Assembly (NCBI RefSeq): GCF_037911135.1
Contig: NZ_JBBLYU010000001.1
Coordinates: forward strand, 372,001-436,000
From: Phaeobacter sp. A36a-5a
Lineage (GTDB): Bacteria > Pseudomonadota > Alphaproteobacteria > Rhodobacterales > Rhodobacteraceae
Direction of reading: 5' to 3'
DNA: 64,000 bases
Position numbers and translations under genes: made by a program. The notes under the pieces are model-generated. The model saw only the letters and a program-made list of their open reading frames with translations, was not told where the DNA came from and searched no databases. This document shows positions 8,356 through 16,479 of the stretch, one piece after another (position 1 is the stretch's first letter; each line of letters starts with the position of its first letter).

Positions 8356-8877
8356 ATGCCGCCGCAACAAAAAGGGATTATCGTGACCGGGCAGCTCACT
8401 GCAACCGCGACACAGCATATCGCTCAGGCCGGTCTCGACACGCCGGTCGGCTGGCTTTGTGTGACCGAGCGGGACGGGGCCATTGTCCGGCTGGACTGGT
8501 CAACGGCGCCCGCCGGAGCGTCGGCTTCGGCGCTGACGGAGCGGGCGCTTGCCCAGCTGCGCGCCTATTTTGCCCATGAGCTGACGGAATTCGACCTGCC
8601 GCTGGCGGTGGCGGGCAGCGATTTTCAGCGCCGGGTCTGTGCTGCCATGTTGGCGATTCCGCTGGGGGAGACCCGCACCTATGGTGAAATCGCGCGGGAG
8701 CTTGGCGCCGCCGCGCAGCCGGTGGGCAATGCCTGCGGAGCCAATCCGATCCCGGTGATCATCCCCTGCCACCGGGTTCTGGGCGCGGGCGGACTGGGCG
8801 GGTTTTCCGGTGCGGGCGGTGTGGAAACAAAGGTGGCCCTGCTGCGCCACGAAGGCGCGGCCGGCCTGCTGATCTGA
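8356..8877 (+). CDS. ogt: Methylated-DNA--protein-cysteine methyltransferase
   Basis: A 173-residue Ogt/MGMT protein that removes O6-methyl groups from guanine in DNA by irreversible transfer to its own cysteine. The active-site motif PCHRVLG has the acceptor Cys at about residue 138, preceded by the helix-turn-helix signature TRTYGEIARELG and the NACGANPIP loop. Length is usual for Ogt-type single-domain enzymes. The start at ATG 8356 has a weak GAGG upstream; a GTG at 8383 is an alternative. It is a stand-alone gene, with no ada-type regulator domain fused. Confidence 0.93.
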   Translation: MPPQQKGIIVTGQLTATATQHIAQAGLDTPVGWLCVTERDGAIVRLDWSTAPAGASASALTERALAQLRAYFAHELTEFDLPLAVAGSDFQRRVCAAMLAIPLGETRTYGEIARELGAAAQPVGNACGANPIPVIIPCHRVLGAGGLGGFSGAGGVETKVALLRHEGAAGLLI

Positions 8878-8937
8878 CCACCGCGGTCATTTTTTGCAAA
8901 TATCGCAGGGCGGCATGCCCCCGTCAGCGGCTGAGGC

Positions 8938-9633
8938 TCAGGCCTCGCGCTCCGGCACGATCTGCTGCGCGATACCGACAAAGATCAGATAGATCGACGT
9001 CAGCACCAGCCCCCAATGTGCCCAGCTCTGCGGGTGGAAATCCACCCAGGCGGCCCAGCCGGCAAAGAAGGTCCAGGCCAGCGCCACCGGCAGCGACACC
9101 TTGCGCCAGCGTTCGGTGCGGACCGGGTGAATGAACTTCAGCGGCAGGAACATGGCAATCGCCAGGAGGGTGACCAGAACCAGGCTGGTCCAATGGCTCG
9201 GCTCCAGCGCAAAGATGACCAGCACCAGCATGTTCCAGCATCCCGGAAAACCGGAAAAGGAGTTGTCCTTGGTCTTCATCCGGGTGTCGGCAAAATACAA
9301 GGCACTGGCAAAGGTGATCACGATCAGCGCCATCCAGCCGGTCCAGCCTGCCATCAGGCCGGATTTGAACAGGGCAAAGGCCGGAATGAACACATAGGTG
9401 AGATAGTCGATGATCAGATCGAGCAGCACGCCGTCAAACTCCGGCGCATAGCGTTTCACCTCATAGTGGCGGGCCAGCGGCCCATCAATACCATCCACGG
9501 CAAAGGCCACGACGAGCCAGACAAACATCAGGCTCCACTTGGCATCAGCCGCAGCCAGCATGGCGAGGATTGCAAACACCGCACCGGTGGCGGTGAGCAG
9601 GTGAACGGAGAGGGCGCGAAACTGAGGTGTCAT
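8938..9633 (-). CDS. pcs: Phosphatidylcholine synthase
   Basis: A 231-residue integral membrane enzyme of the CDP-alcohol phosphatidyltransferase superfamily. It condenses CDP-diacylglycerol with choline to give phosphatidylcholine in one step, a route characteristic of alphaproteobacteria. The Pcs version of the catalytic motif (DGIDGPLARHYE followed by the D..LDLIIDY Asp pair) is at about residues 47-77. Several hydrophobic helices span the rest. An AGGGG site precedes the ATG. Because it uses free choline, lipid output depends on choline uptake, which is encoded elsewhere. Confidence 0.9.
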   Translation of the reverse strand: MTPQFRALSVHLLTATGAVFAILAMLAAADAKWSLMFVWLVVAFAVDGIDGPLARHYEVKRYAPEFDGVLLDLIIDYLTYVFIPAFALFKSGLMAGWTGWMALIVITFASALYFADTRMKTKDNSFSGFPGCWNMLVLVIFALEPSHWTSLVLVTLLAIAMFLPLKFIHPVRTERWRKVSLPVALAWTFFAGWAAWVDFHPQSWAHWGLVLTSIYLIFVGIAQQIVPEREA

Positions 9634-9802
9634 CTGCCCCTGATGGCGAATTTCCCGTTATCTCGCAAGTGGTCAATGGGAAAACGCTGCATCCATAGGC
9701 GGAAATTCAGGCCTTTGGTGTCCTCGGTGCCACCTGCTGCCACGGATCGGTTCGGCGTCCATCGCTGGCTGGCGTCCTGCTGTCGCGGCACCGCAATTGG
9801 CG

Positions 9803-10144
9803 TCACTCGTGGTCCGGGTTTTCCATCAGCGCCTTGCGAAACAGCGTCTCGGTCAGATTGCGGCTGTCCACCAGCTGCGGGTAGGCACTGGCCTCCGATG
9901 GTCCGGGGCTGGCGATATATTCGCCACGGGCGGCTTTCCCGGCGCGGTAGGCGGCCCATTCCTGATCGGAGATCTGGCGGTCGCCATCGCTGTCCAGATC
10001 CGCCAGCAGCTGTTCATAGAACTGGCTGAAATCCACATCACCGATATCGGAGGTCGTGGCATGGGCGGCACTGCGGTTTGCGGGATTATGCGGCGCGCCA
10101 AGCGGTGCGCTTTCGGAGGTATGGCTTTGGGATACGATACTCAT
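9803..10144 (-). CDS. Small EF-hand protein
   Basis: A 113-residue hydrophilic protein with one clear EF-hand calcium-binding loop, DSDGDRQISDQE (about residues 51-62), with acidic residues at loop positions 1, 3, 5 and 12. The usual Gly at position 6 is replaced by Arg. A flanking helix (FSQFYEQLLADL) precedes the loop; a second loop is not visible. No signal peptide is seen. ATG at 10144 or the adjacent GTG at 10147 could start it; a GAAGGA site lies just upstream. Calcium binding is inferred. Partner and role are unknown. Confidence 0.6.
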   Translation of the reverse strand: MSIVSQSHTSESAPLGAPHNPANRSAAHATTSDIGDVDFSQFYEQLLADLDSDGDRQISDQEWAAYRAGKAARGEYIASPGPSEASAYPQLVDSRNLTETLFRKALMENPDHE

Positions 10145-10241
10145 CACTGGGGATCCTTCTGGATTTGACGCCAGTAATTTCTCCCATGGCCGTTACCGCG
10201 GGGTTAAGGCTGCTTACGCAGATGCACCTTTTGCGCAGGTC

Positions 10242-11177
10242 TTACGCTTTGGGGTGGGCGCGGTTGTAGACATCCATCAAATGTGCCGTATCTACGGCCG
10301 TATAGGCCTGTGTTGTCGACAGCGAGGCATGGCCCAGCAGTTCCTGAATCGCACGCAGATCGCCACCGGCCTCCAGCAGATGGGTGGCAAAGCTGTGGCG
10401 CAGCGCATGTGGCGTGGCACTGGCAGGCAGACCCAGCTGCGCGCGGGCCTGTGCCATGGCGCTGCGGATGATACGTGCGTTCAGCGCGCCGCCGCGTACC
10501 CCGCGAAACAGCGGTGCCGCGCGCTCCTGCGGATGCGGGCAAAGCCGCAGATAGCGATCCACCGCATCCCGCGCCACCGGCAATACCGGCACGATCCGCT
10601 CCTTGCCGCCCTTGCCGGTGATCCGCAGCACCGCAGGCAGCGGCGCGTCTGCACCTGTCAGACCCAGCGCCTCCGAAATCCGCAGCCCGCAACCATAAAG
10701 CAGCGTCACCACCGCCACATCGCGGGCGGCGACCCAATCGGTGGTGGATTGATGTTCCACGGTCTCGATCACCGCGCGGGCGGCCTCCTGCGCCAGTGGG
10801 CGGGGCAGTTTCTTCTGGAATTTCGGACTGCGGGCGGACAGCACGGCGGTGGGTTCAAACCCCTGCCGTTCAGCCAGCCAGGTGTAGAAACTCTTGACCG
10901 CCGAGAGCTTGCGCGCCAGTGACCGTGCCCCGGTCCCGGTGGCGCGGGTGGCCGCCATCCAGGCGCGCATGTCGCCGGTGGAAATCTCCGCCAGCGCCCC
11001 CAGTCCCTGCGGGCCACCAAAATGCTGTGTCATGAAGGCGATGAATTCGACCACATCGCCGCGATAGGCGGTGATGGTATTCGCCGCCGCCCCCTGTAGC
11101 GCCGCCAGACCGGCCAGCCAGTGTTCCAGCGCATCGCGGCAGGCCGGAGAGATCAGCACTGTGGCCGCTGGCGTCAC
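10242..11177 (-). CDS. xerC: Tyrosine recombinase XerC
   Basis: A 311-residue site-specific recombinase that with XerD resolves chromosome dimers at dif. An N-terminal SAM-like core-binding domain (to ~residue 110) is followed by the catalytic domain. Visible catalytic positions are Arg in GLRISE, Lys in GKGGKERI, the HALRHSFATH box (His and Arg), His in LGHASLSTTQ, and the Tyr nucleophile in QAYT. The GTG start overlaps the stop of the upstream DUF484 gene by four bases (GTGA), a neighbour pair also known elsewhere. No dif-like site is evident in the window. Confidence 0.94.
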   Translation of the reverse strand: MTPAATVLISPACRDALEHWLAGLAALQGAAANTITAYRGDVVEFIAFMTQHFGGPQGLGALAEISTGDMRAWMAATRATGTGARSLARKLSAVKSFYTWLAERQGFEPTAVLSARSPKFQKKLPRPLAQEAARAVIETVEHQSTTDWVAARDVAVVTLLYGCGLRISEALGLTGADAPLPAVLRITGKGGKERIVPVLPVARDAVDRYLRLCPHPQERAAPLFRGVRGGALNARIIRSAMAQARAQLGLPASATPHALRHSFATHLLEAGGDLRAIQELLGHASLSTTQAYTAVDTAHLMDVYNRAHPKA

Positions 11178-11881
11178 GACAGCCAGTGGCGCATCGAGCG
11201 CTCAAAAACGCCGGCAAAAAACGCCAGCAGGTCAGTACCATGCTGCGGGGTGAACTGGTGCGGATCCTCGGCTCCCAGCACCAGCAGGCCGGGCAGGCGG
11301 CCTGCGCCCAGTTCCAGTTTCAGACAGGCCTCCGAGCGGATGAACTCGGCCTTTGCCCCATGGGTGCGGGGATTGCCGGATTGCATCTGGCGCAGCGTGA
11401 CCTGACGGTCCGGCCCGCTCCGCTGCGGGTTGATATACTGTTCGACAAACCCCGGCTCGACCACTTTCAGCACCTGATCCATGCGCTGCACGGCGGCATC
11501 CTGTTCCGGCTGCGGCGATTCCAGCACCAGCGTGATCGAATCCACTCGCAGGATTTCCGCCAGCTCACCGCCAAGATTGCCGAGGTAGCTTTCAAAATCC
11601 GTCGGATCCAGCAGGCGCAGGACGGCACGGTGGATCTGATTGGTCCCGGCAAGGTTCTCATAAGCCGCCGCAATCACCGACCGATGGGTGTCCTCCAGCC
11701 GGTCCAGCCGGGCCTCCATCCGCTCCATCGCAATGCCGCGCAGGTCCACGATATTGGACCCCATCGCGCGCTCATTGGCGCTGACCAGCGCGCTCATCAC
11801 GCTTTGGTCCTCCAACAGGGCGTCGGGTTTGGCCAGGATCGCCTGGCGCAGGGTGTCTTCCAGTTCTGCCGTCGTGCTCAT
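11174..11881 (-). CDS. DUF484 family protein (xerC partner)
   Basis: A 235-residue cytoplasmic protein of the DUF484 family, which resembles a GAF fold and commonly lies beside xerC. The sequence from MSTTAELEDTLRQAIL through the coiled-coil-like MERMEARLDRLEDTH segment (about residues 50-65) to the GLLVLGAEDPHQF strand fits the family. ATG 11881 is chosen; an in-frame extension to 11971 looks non-coding. It is translationally coupled to xerC. The molecular function is unknown. Confidence 0.88.
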   Translation of the reverse strand: MSTTAELEDTLRQAILAKPDALLEDQSVMSALVSANERAMGSNIVDLRGIAMERMEARLDRLEDTHRSVIAAAYENLAGTNQIHRAVLRLLDPTDFESYLGNLGGELAEILRVDSITLVLESPQPEQDAAVQRMDQVLKVVEPGFVEQYINPQRSGPDRQVTLRQMQSGNPRTHGAKAEFIRSEACLKLELGAGRLPGLLVLGAEDPHQFTPQHGTDLLAFFAGVFERSMRHWLS

Positions 11882-12045
11882 GCTCTGCTCTTTTTGACCT
11901 CTGATGGGTTTTGCCGGTGTTATAACACGGGTTTCACGCAGGGGTGGCAAAATTTTGGACACCCTCTGCAAAACCCTGCCGATGGAACGCCTCAGATACC
12001 GGTCGCCCTGCGATCGCCCGCACAGGCCAGCGGCACAAAGAAAAA

Positions 12046-12068
12046 GGGGCCGCCCGTCAGGCCGCCCC
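12046..12068 (-). terminator. Intrinsic terminator after the transaldolase gene
   Basis: On the minus strand a 9-bp GC-rich stem (GGGGCGGCC and GGGCGGCCCC arms, one G-G mismatch) with a 5-nt loop is followed by TTTTTC. It lies 47 bp after the transaldolase stop and separates it from the DUF484-xerC unit. Confidence 0.75.
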
Positions 12069-12114
12069 TTGCTGTCTCTAACGTGTCGTGGCCGTCTATC
12101 GACGGTCCCCGGCC

Positions 12115-12768
12115 TTACAGGATCTTGATGTTCGCAGCCTTGATATCGGCGAGGAAGGCATCCAGGCCCTTGTCGGTCAGCGGATGGTTGATCATGCCCT
12201 TGATCACGGCGGGCGGTGCGGTGATCACATCGGCGCCGATGCGCGCGCTTTCCAGCACGTGGTTGGCGCTGCGGATGGAGGCCGCGAGGATCTCGGTCTC
12301 AAAGCCGTAGTTGTCATAGATGGTGCGGATATCCGCGATCAGATCCATGCCATCGAGGTTGATATCGTCCAGACGGCCGATGAAGGGCGAGATGAAGGTC
12401 GCGCCAGCCTTGGCCGCCAGCAGCGCCTGATTGGCCGAGAAGCACAGGGTCACATTCACCATATGGCCATCGTCGGTCAGGGTTTTGCAGGCCTTCAGAC
12501 CGTCCCAGGTCAGCGGCACTTTCACAGCGATGTTTTCGGCGATCTCAACCAGCTTGCGGCCTTCGGCGATCATGGTCTCGGCATCTGTTGCGGTCACCTC
12601 GGCAGAGACCGGACCATCGACCAGATCACAGATTTCCTTGGTCACTTCGATGATGTCACGACCGGATTTCTTGATCAGCGAGGGGTTGGTGGTCACACCA
12701 TCCACCATGCCCAGATCATTCAGCTCGGCAATGGCGTCGATTTCAGCGGTGTCTACGAAGAATTTCAT
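12115..12768 (-). CDS. tal: Transaldolase, small FSA/TalC type
   Basis: A 217-residue class I aldolase of the short transaldolase/fructose-6-phosphate aldolase family (TIM barrel, decamer in known members). The opening [10 protein letters not shown], the [14 protein letters not shown] loop and the Schiff-base lysine in NIAVKVPLT (Lys83) are all present. It would exchange dihydroxyacetone units in the non-oxidative pentose phosphate pathway. Whether it works as true transaldolase or as FSA cannot be told here. It is monocistronic, with its own terminator, and divergent from priA. Confidence 0.92.
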   Translation of the reverse strand: MKFFVDTAEIDAIAELNDLGMVDGVTTNPSLIKKSGRDIIEVTKEICDLVDGPVSAEVTATDAETMIAEGRKLVEIAENIAVKVPLTWDGLKACKTLTDDGHMVNVTLCFSANQALLAAKAGATFISPFIGRLDDINLDGMDLIADIRTIYDNYGFETEILAASIRSANHVLESARIGADVITAPPAVIKGMINHPLTDKGLDAFLADIKAANIKIL

Positions 12769-12960
12769 CGGCTAGGGTCCTCTGGATGGGTTGGCCTTGA
12801 TTGCGCTAGCCTTTACCTGATGGGGCGGGCTTTAAAAACCCCCCGTAACGCCCGGATCGAGCTGAGCAGCAGGCCCGGGCTCAGGCACCAAGGCCGGGGC
12901 AGAACCAGCAGGGCGGGGAAACACCCGGCCCCGGCGGATGGGCAGAAGAGGCAGAAACGC

Positions 12961-15156
12961 GTGCAGGAGCAGGCATTTTTTCACCAAGGCGACCGGGTTG
13001 GCGTCCTGACGACACAGCCGCTGGACCGCGTCCTTGACTATCGCGCGCCCGAGGGCGGCTGCCATCTCGGCGCCTATGTCGAGGTGCCGCTCGGCCCGCG
13101 CCGTGTGCTCGGGGTGATCTGGGGGCCGGGGGCGGGCGATTTCGATTCGGCCAAGCTGCGCCCGGTAAATAGGGTGCTGGATGTGGCCCCGATGCGCGAT
13201 GAAATGCGCCAGTTCCTCGCCAAATCCGCCGATTACACGCTGACCCCGCTGCCCGCGATGCTGCGGCTTGCGACCCGCGCACCGGGCCTCTCGGATCCCG
13301 TTTCCATGCGCAAGGTGCTGCGCCCCACCGGCCAGATGCCCGACCGCATGACCGATGCCCGCGAACGGGTGCTCTCTGCGGTGGCGGAATACGGCGGCCT
13401 GGCCTTCACGGCGAAGGAACTCGCGGATCTTGCCGGGGTCACAACCTCGGTGGTCAAGGGGCTGGTGAAACAGGGCGCCCTGCGCGAAGAGGACGCGCCG
13501 CGTGATCTGCCCTATCCGCGCCTCGACCCGGACCTGCCCGGCAAGACCCTGACCGACGATCAGGCCGCCGCCGCCGCCACACTTGGCGAGGGGGTCGCCA
13601 GTGGCCGCTACGGCACCACACTGCTGAAGGGCGTCACCGGCTCCGGCAAGACCGAGGTTTATCTGGAGGCGGTCGCCGCAACCTTGCGCGCAGGGCGCCA
13701 GGCGCTGGTGCTCTTGCCGGAAATCGCCCTGACGGCAGAATTCCTGAAACGGGTCGAGCAGCGCTTTGGTGCGACGCCCGCCGAATGGCACTCGGGCGCG
13801 ACGATGACCGAACGTCGCCGGGTCTGGCGCATGGTCGGGCAGGGCAAGGCGCAGCTGGTGATCGGCGCGCGCTCGGCGCTGTTTCTGCCCTATCAGAACC
13901 TCGGCCTCATCATTGTGGATGAGGAACATGACACCTCTTACAAACAGGACGAAGGGGTCTGTTATAATGCCCGCGACATGGCGGTGCTGCGCGCGGCCAT
14001 GTGTTCGGCGCAGGTGGTGCTCGCGTCGGCCACGCCCTCGCTGGAGACCTGGGCCAATGCCGAGGCAGGCAAATACAGCCGTCTGGATCTCACCTCTCGT
14101 TTTGGCGCCTCGGTGCTGCCAGAGATGCGCGCGATCGACATGAGGGCGGAAAAACTGCCCGCCTCGACCTGGATCTCACCAACACTGAAACAGGCAATGA
14201 CAGCCCGCATGGAACGCGGCGAACAATCGCTCCTGTTCCTCAACCGCCGTGGCTTTGCACCGGTCACCATCTGCCGCGCCTGCGGCGGCCATGTGACCTG
14301 CGACCACTGCGATTCCCGCATGGTCGAACACCGTTTCATGAAGCGGCTGATGTGCCACCAATGCGGCGAGACCAAACCCGTACCGGACGCCTGCCCGACC
14401 TGTCAGGTCGAGGGCAAAATGGCCCCCGTCGGCCCCGGTATCGAACGGCTGGGCGAAGAAACCGCCGCGCTGTTCCCAGAGGCCCGGATCGCGGTCCTGT
14501 CCTCCGATCTCTTTGCCTCCGCCCGCGCCCTGAAGCAACGGATCGAGGAGATCGCCGCAGGGGAGGCCGATATCATCCTCGGCACCCAACTGGTGGCCAA
14601 GGGGCATAACTTCCCGCTGCTCACACTGGTTGGCGTGATTGACGCGGATCTTGGCCTGCAAGGGTCGGATCTGCGCGCGGCGGAGCGAACGTTCCAGCTG
14701 ATGCGGCAGGTCGCAGGGCGGGCCGGGCGCGCCGACAGGCCGGGCGAGGCGCTGATGCAGACCTTCCAGCCCGAACACCCGGTCATCCGCGCGATCCTCT
14801 CCGGCGATGAGGAAGCCTTCTGGAAGGCCGAAGCCGCCGAACGTCACGCCGCAGGCGTACCGCCTTATGGGCGGATGGCGGGCATCATCCTGTCGGGGCC
14901 GGATCTGCCTGCGGTGATGGATCTTGGCCTGACGCTGGCGCGCAATGACATGCCACTGCGCCAGATCGGCGCGCAGGTTTTTGGTCCGGCACCGGCGCCC
15001 ATAGCGCGGATCCGCGGCCGCCACCGGGTGCGCCTGCTTGTGAAGGCCGACAAGGGGACGCCGCTACAGGATGCAATCGCCCGCTGGATTGGTCCGATAC
15101 GTCTCAAGGCGGATCTGCGTCTCTCCGTCGATATCGACCCGCAGAATTTCTTCTGA
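12961..15156 (+). CDS. priA: Primosomal protein N' (replication restart helicase)
   Basis: A 731-residue 3'-5' superfamily 2 helicase that recognises stalled forks and reloads the replisome. An N-terminal DNA-binding domain covers about residues 1-110. Walker A is GVTGSGKTEVY (~221-231), and the DEAH-type box is DEEHD (~320). Paired zinc sites lie between helicase lobes (C..C, C..C, C..C, C..C across ~437-481), and the motif VI region is QVAGRAGRADRPG. GTG 12961 is taken as start because related proteins begin with the FHQGDRVGVLTTQPLDR segment just after it. Upstream in-frame codons overlap the divergent tal promoter region and look non-coding. Confidence 0.95.
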   Translation: MQEQAFFHQGDRVGVLTTQPLDRVLDYRAPEGGCHLGAYVEVPLGPRRVLGVIWGPGAGDFDSAKLRPVNRVLDVAPMRDEMRQFLAKSADYTLTPLPAMLRLATRAPGLSDPVSMRKVLRPTGQMPDRMTDARERVLSAVAEYGGLAFTAKELADLAGVTTSVVKGLVKQGALREEDAPRDLPYPRLDPDLPGKTLTDDQAAAAATLGEGVASGRYGTTLLKGVTGSGKTEVYLEAVAATLRAGRQALVLLPEIALTAEFLKRVEQRFGATPAEWHSGATMTERRRVWRMVGQGKAQLVIGARSALFLPYQNLGLIIVDEEHDTSYKQDEGVCYNARDMAVLRAAMCSAQVVLASATPSLETWANAEAGKYSRLDLTSRFGASVLPEMRAIDMRAEKLPASTWISPTLKQAMTARMERGEQSLLFLNRRGFAPVTICRACGGHVTCDHCDSRMVEHRFMKRLMCHQCGETKPVPDACPTCQVEGKMAPVGPGIERLGEETAALFPEARIAVLSSDLFASARALKQRIEEIAAGEADIILGTQLVAKGHNFPLLTLVGVIDADLGLQGSDLRAAERTFQLMRQVAGRAGRADRPGEALMQTFQPEHPVIRAILSGDEEAFWKAEAAERHAAGVPPYGRMAGIILSGPDLPAVMDLGLTLARNDMPLRQIGAQVFGPAPAPIARIRGRHRVRLLVKADKGTPLQDAIARWIGPIRLKADLRLSVDIDPQNFF

Positions 15157-15164
15157 GGAAACCC

Positions 15165-15283
15165 ATGGGGGCGCTGCCCCCGGCCTGCGGCCTCCCCCGG
15201 GATATTTCCGGCCAGAAGATATCTGCGGCTTGTCATCTTCTGGCGTCAAATATCCCGGAGCGCGAGGCAGCGCCTCGCATGTG
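15165..15283. repeat. Palindromic intergenic repeat (paired arms) between priA and yeeE
   Basis: The arms at 15196-15220 and 15235-15258 are inverted copies of each other (CCCGGGATATTT, 3 variable bases, GGCCAGAAGAT), with about three internal mismatches and a 14-nt loop. GGCGCTGCC-type sequence flanks both sides in opposite orientation. Related single units lie at about 22425-22475 and 36186-36230. Between convergent genes it could also act as a bidirectional terminator. Confidence 0.7.
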
Positions 15284-15284
15284 G

Positions 15285-16349
15285 TCAGGCCAGCGCCGAC
15301 ATCCGCCGCTGATCGGTCAGCACATCGGTCAGCACCGCCCCGACCCACATGGAAAACAGCGCAAGCCAGGCGGTGCCCGCAAAGATCGATCCGCCGGTGA
15401 CACCCGCACCGATGGCGCAGCCACCCGCCAACATGCCGCCAAAGCCCATCAGGGCCGCGCCAATCATCGCCCGGCGCATCGTGGCAGCGTCGTCAAACGC
15501 CTGCAGGCGCATCTCTCCACCAACGGCAGCCGCCAGCATCGCGCCGCCAAAGACCCCTGCAACCAGCCCGATATCGAACTCCAGAACCGAGGCGCGATCG
15601 AGGAAAAACATCAGCATCCGTGCCGAGGGGCCGGTGAAGGTCGCGCTTTCGATCTGCACCGGATCAAAGGCCACCTGTGCCAGCGCCGAGGTCAGCGCCC
15701 AGCCAAGCGCCACCGCAAAGCCGACCCCTGAGGCAAAGATCAGCCGACCCGCGCCGATGTGGTTCTGTGCGGATAAACCCAACGCAAGGAGTGCCGTTAG
15801 CAGGCCAATGACCAGCCCGGACCACTCCGGCAGACCGGCTGCGGTCAGCAGATCCAGATTGCGCCCGCCAGAGGTGATCCACAGCCCGGCCAGATAATCC
15901 CTCAGGGGCGCCAGATGCCCGGAAAGGCTCATCTGGGCGGTCACGGCAAAGATCAGCCCCGACACCACCGAGCGCAGGTTTCCGCTCGCGGCCAGCACCA
16001 GCAGCCGACCCGAACAGCCCCGCGCCAGCACCATGCCGATGCCAAAGGTCAGCCCGCCGATGATGGCGCCGGACCAGCTGCCCGGCACCGCCATCATCCG
16101 CGCCTCATCGGTATCGATCCAGCCCAGCAGCCGACCGGCCTGCACCCAGACCAGCGCGGTCGAAAACGTCAGCAGCCAGACCGCTACCCGGTCTCCCATC
16201 CGGCCCCGGGCAAATTCCACGGTGGCGGCCCGCAGGCAGAACCGTGAGCGCTGCGCCGCCACGCCAAAGATGCCACCGGTCAAAGCCCCGAGCAGGGCCG
16301 CCGCGCCGGGTTCGCCAACCCATTCGACAAATCCGATAAATCCGTCCAC
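15285..16349 (-). CDS. YeeE/YedE-family sulfur-compound transporter
   Basis: A membrane protein of about 354 residues, related to YeeE/YedE (TsuA-type) permeases that take up thiosulfate or other reduced sulfur compounds. Two repeats each carry the conserved Cys motif: FGVAAQRSRFCLRAA followed by FGIGMVLARGCSGR in the first half, and GFGGMLAGGCAIGAG near the C-terminus. Around nine hydrophobic helices are visible. Start GTG 16349 is preferred over ATG 16409 because the latter lies inside the FNR-like box and an AAAGG site precedes 16349. The substrate is inferred from the family. Confidence 0.8.
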   Translation of the reverse strand: MDGFIGFVEWVGEPGAAALLGALTGGIFGVAAQRSRFCLRAATVEFARGRMGDRVAVWLLTFSTALVWVQAGRLLGWIDTDEARMMAVPGSWSGAIIGGLTFGIGMVLARGCSGRLLVLAASGNLRSVVSGLIFAVTAQMSLSGHLAPLRDYLAGLWITSGGRNLDLLTAAGLPEWSGLVIGLLTALLALGLSAQNHIGAGRLIFASGVGFAVALGWALTSALAQVAFDPVQIESATFTGPSARMLMFFLDRASVLEFDIGLVAGVFGGAMLAAAVGGEMRLQAFDDAATMRRAMIGAALMGFGGMLAGGCAIGAGVTGGSIFAGTAWLALFSMWVGAVLTDVLTDQRRMSALA

Positions 16350-16408
16350 CCGCAGCCACCTTTCATGAAATTCCGCTTTGTGAATATGATTTCCGATACA
16401 CTCGTGCA

Positions 16409-16422
16409 TTGATGCAGATCAG
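16409..16422. promoter_or_regulatory. FNR/FnrL-type box between divergent transporters
   Basis: TTGATGCAGATCAG matches the FNR consensus TTGAT-N4-ATCAA at 9 of 10 positions. It lies in the short space between the yeeE-like gene and the MFS gene, about 60 bp upstream of either preferred start, so oxygen-responsive control of one or both is plausible. Inference from motif only. Confidence 0.55.
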
Positions 16423-16479
16423 ATGTGCGGGCGGCTTTTTTTCTCGCCAGCGGCGGCCGATCGGCGTAGAGCCGTGGGC

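Noticed and set aside
12088-12960. In-frame 291-codon N-terminal extension of priA
   Set aside because: It is the antisense of the transaldolase gene and then the divergent promoter; PriA homologues begin near 12961.
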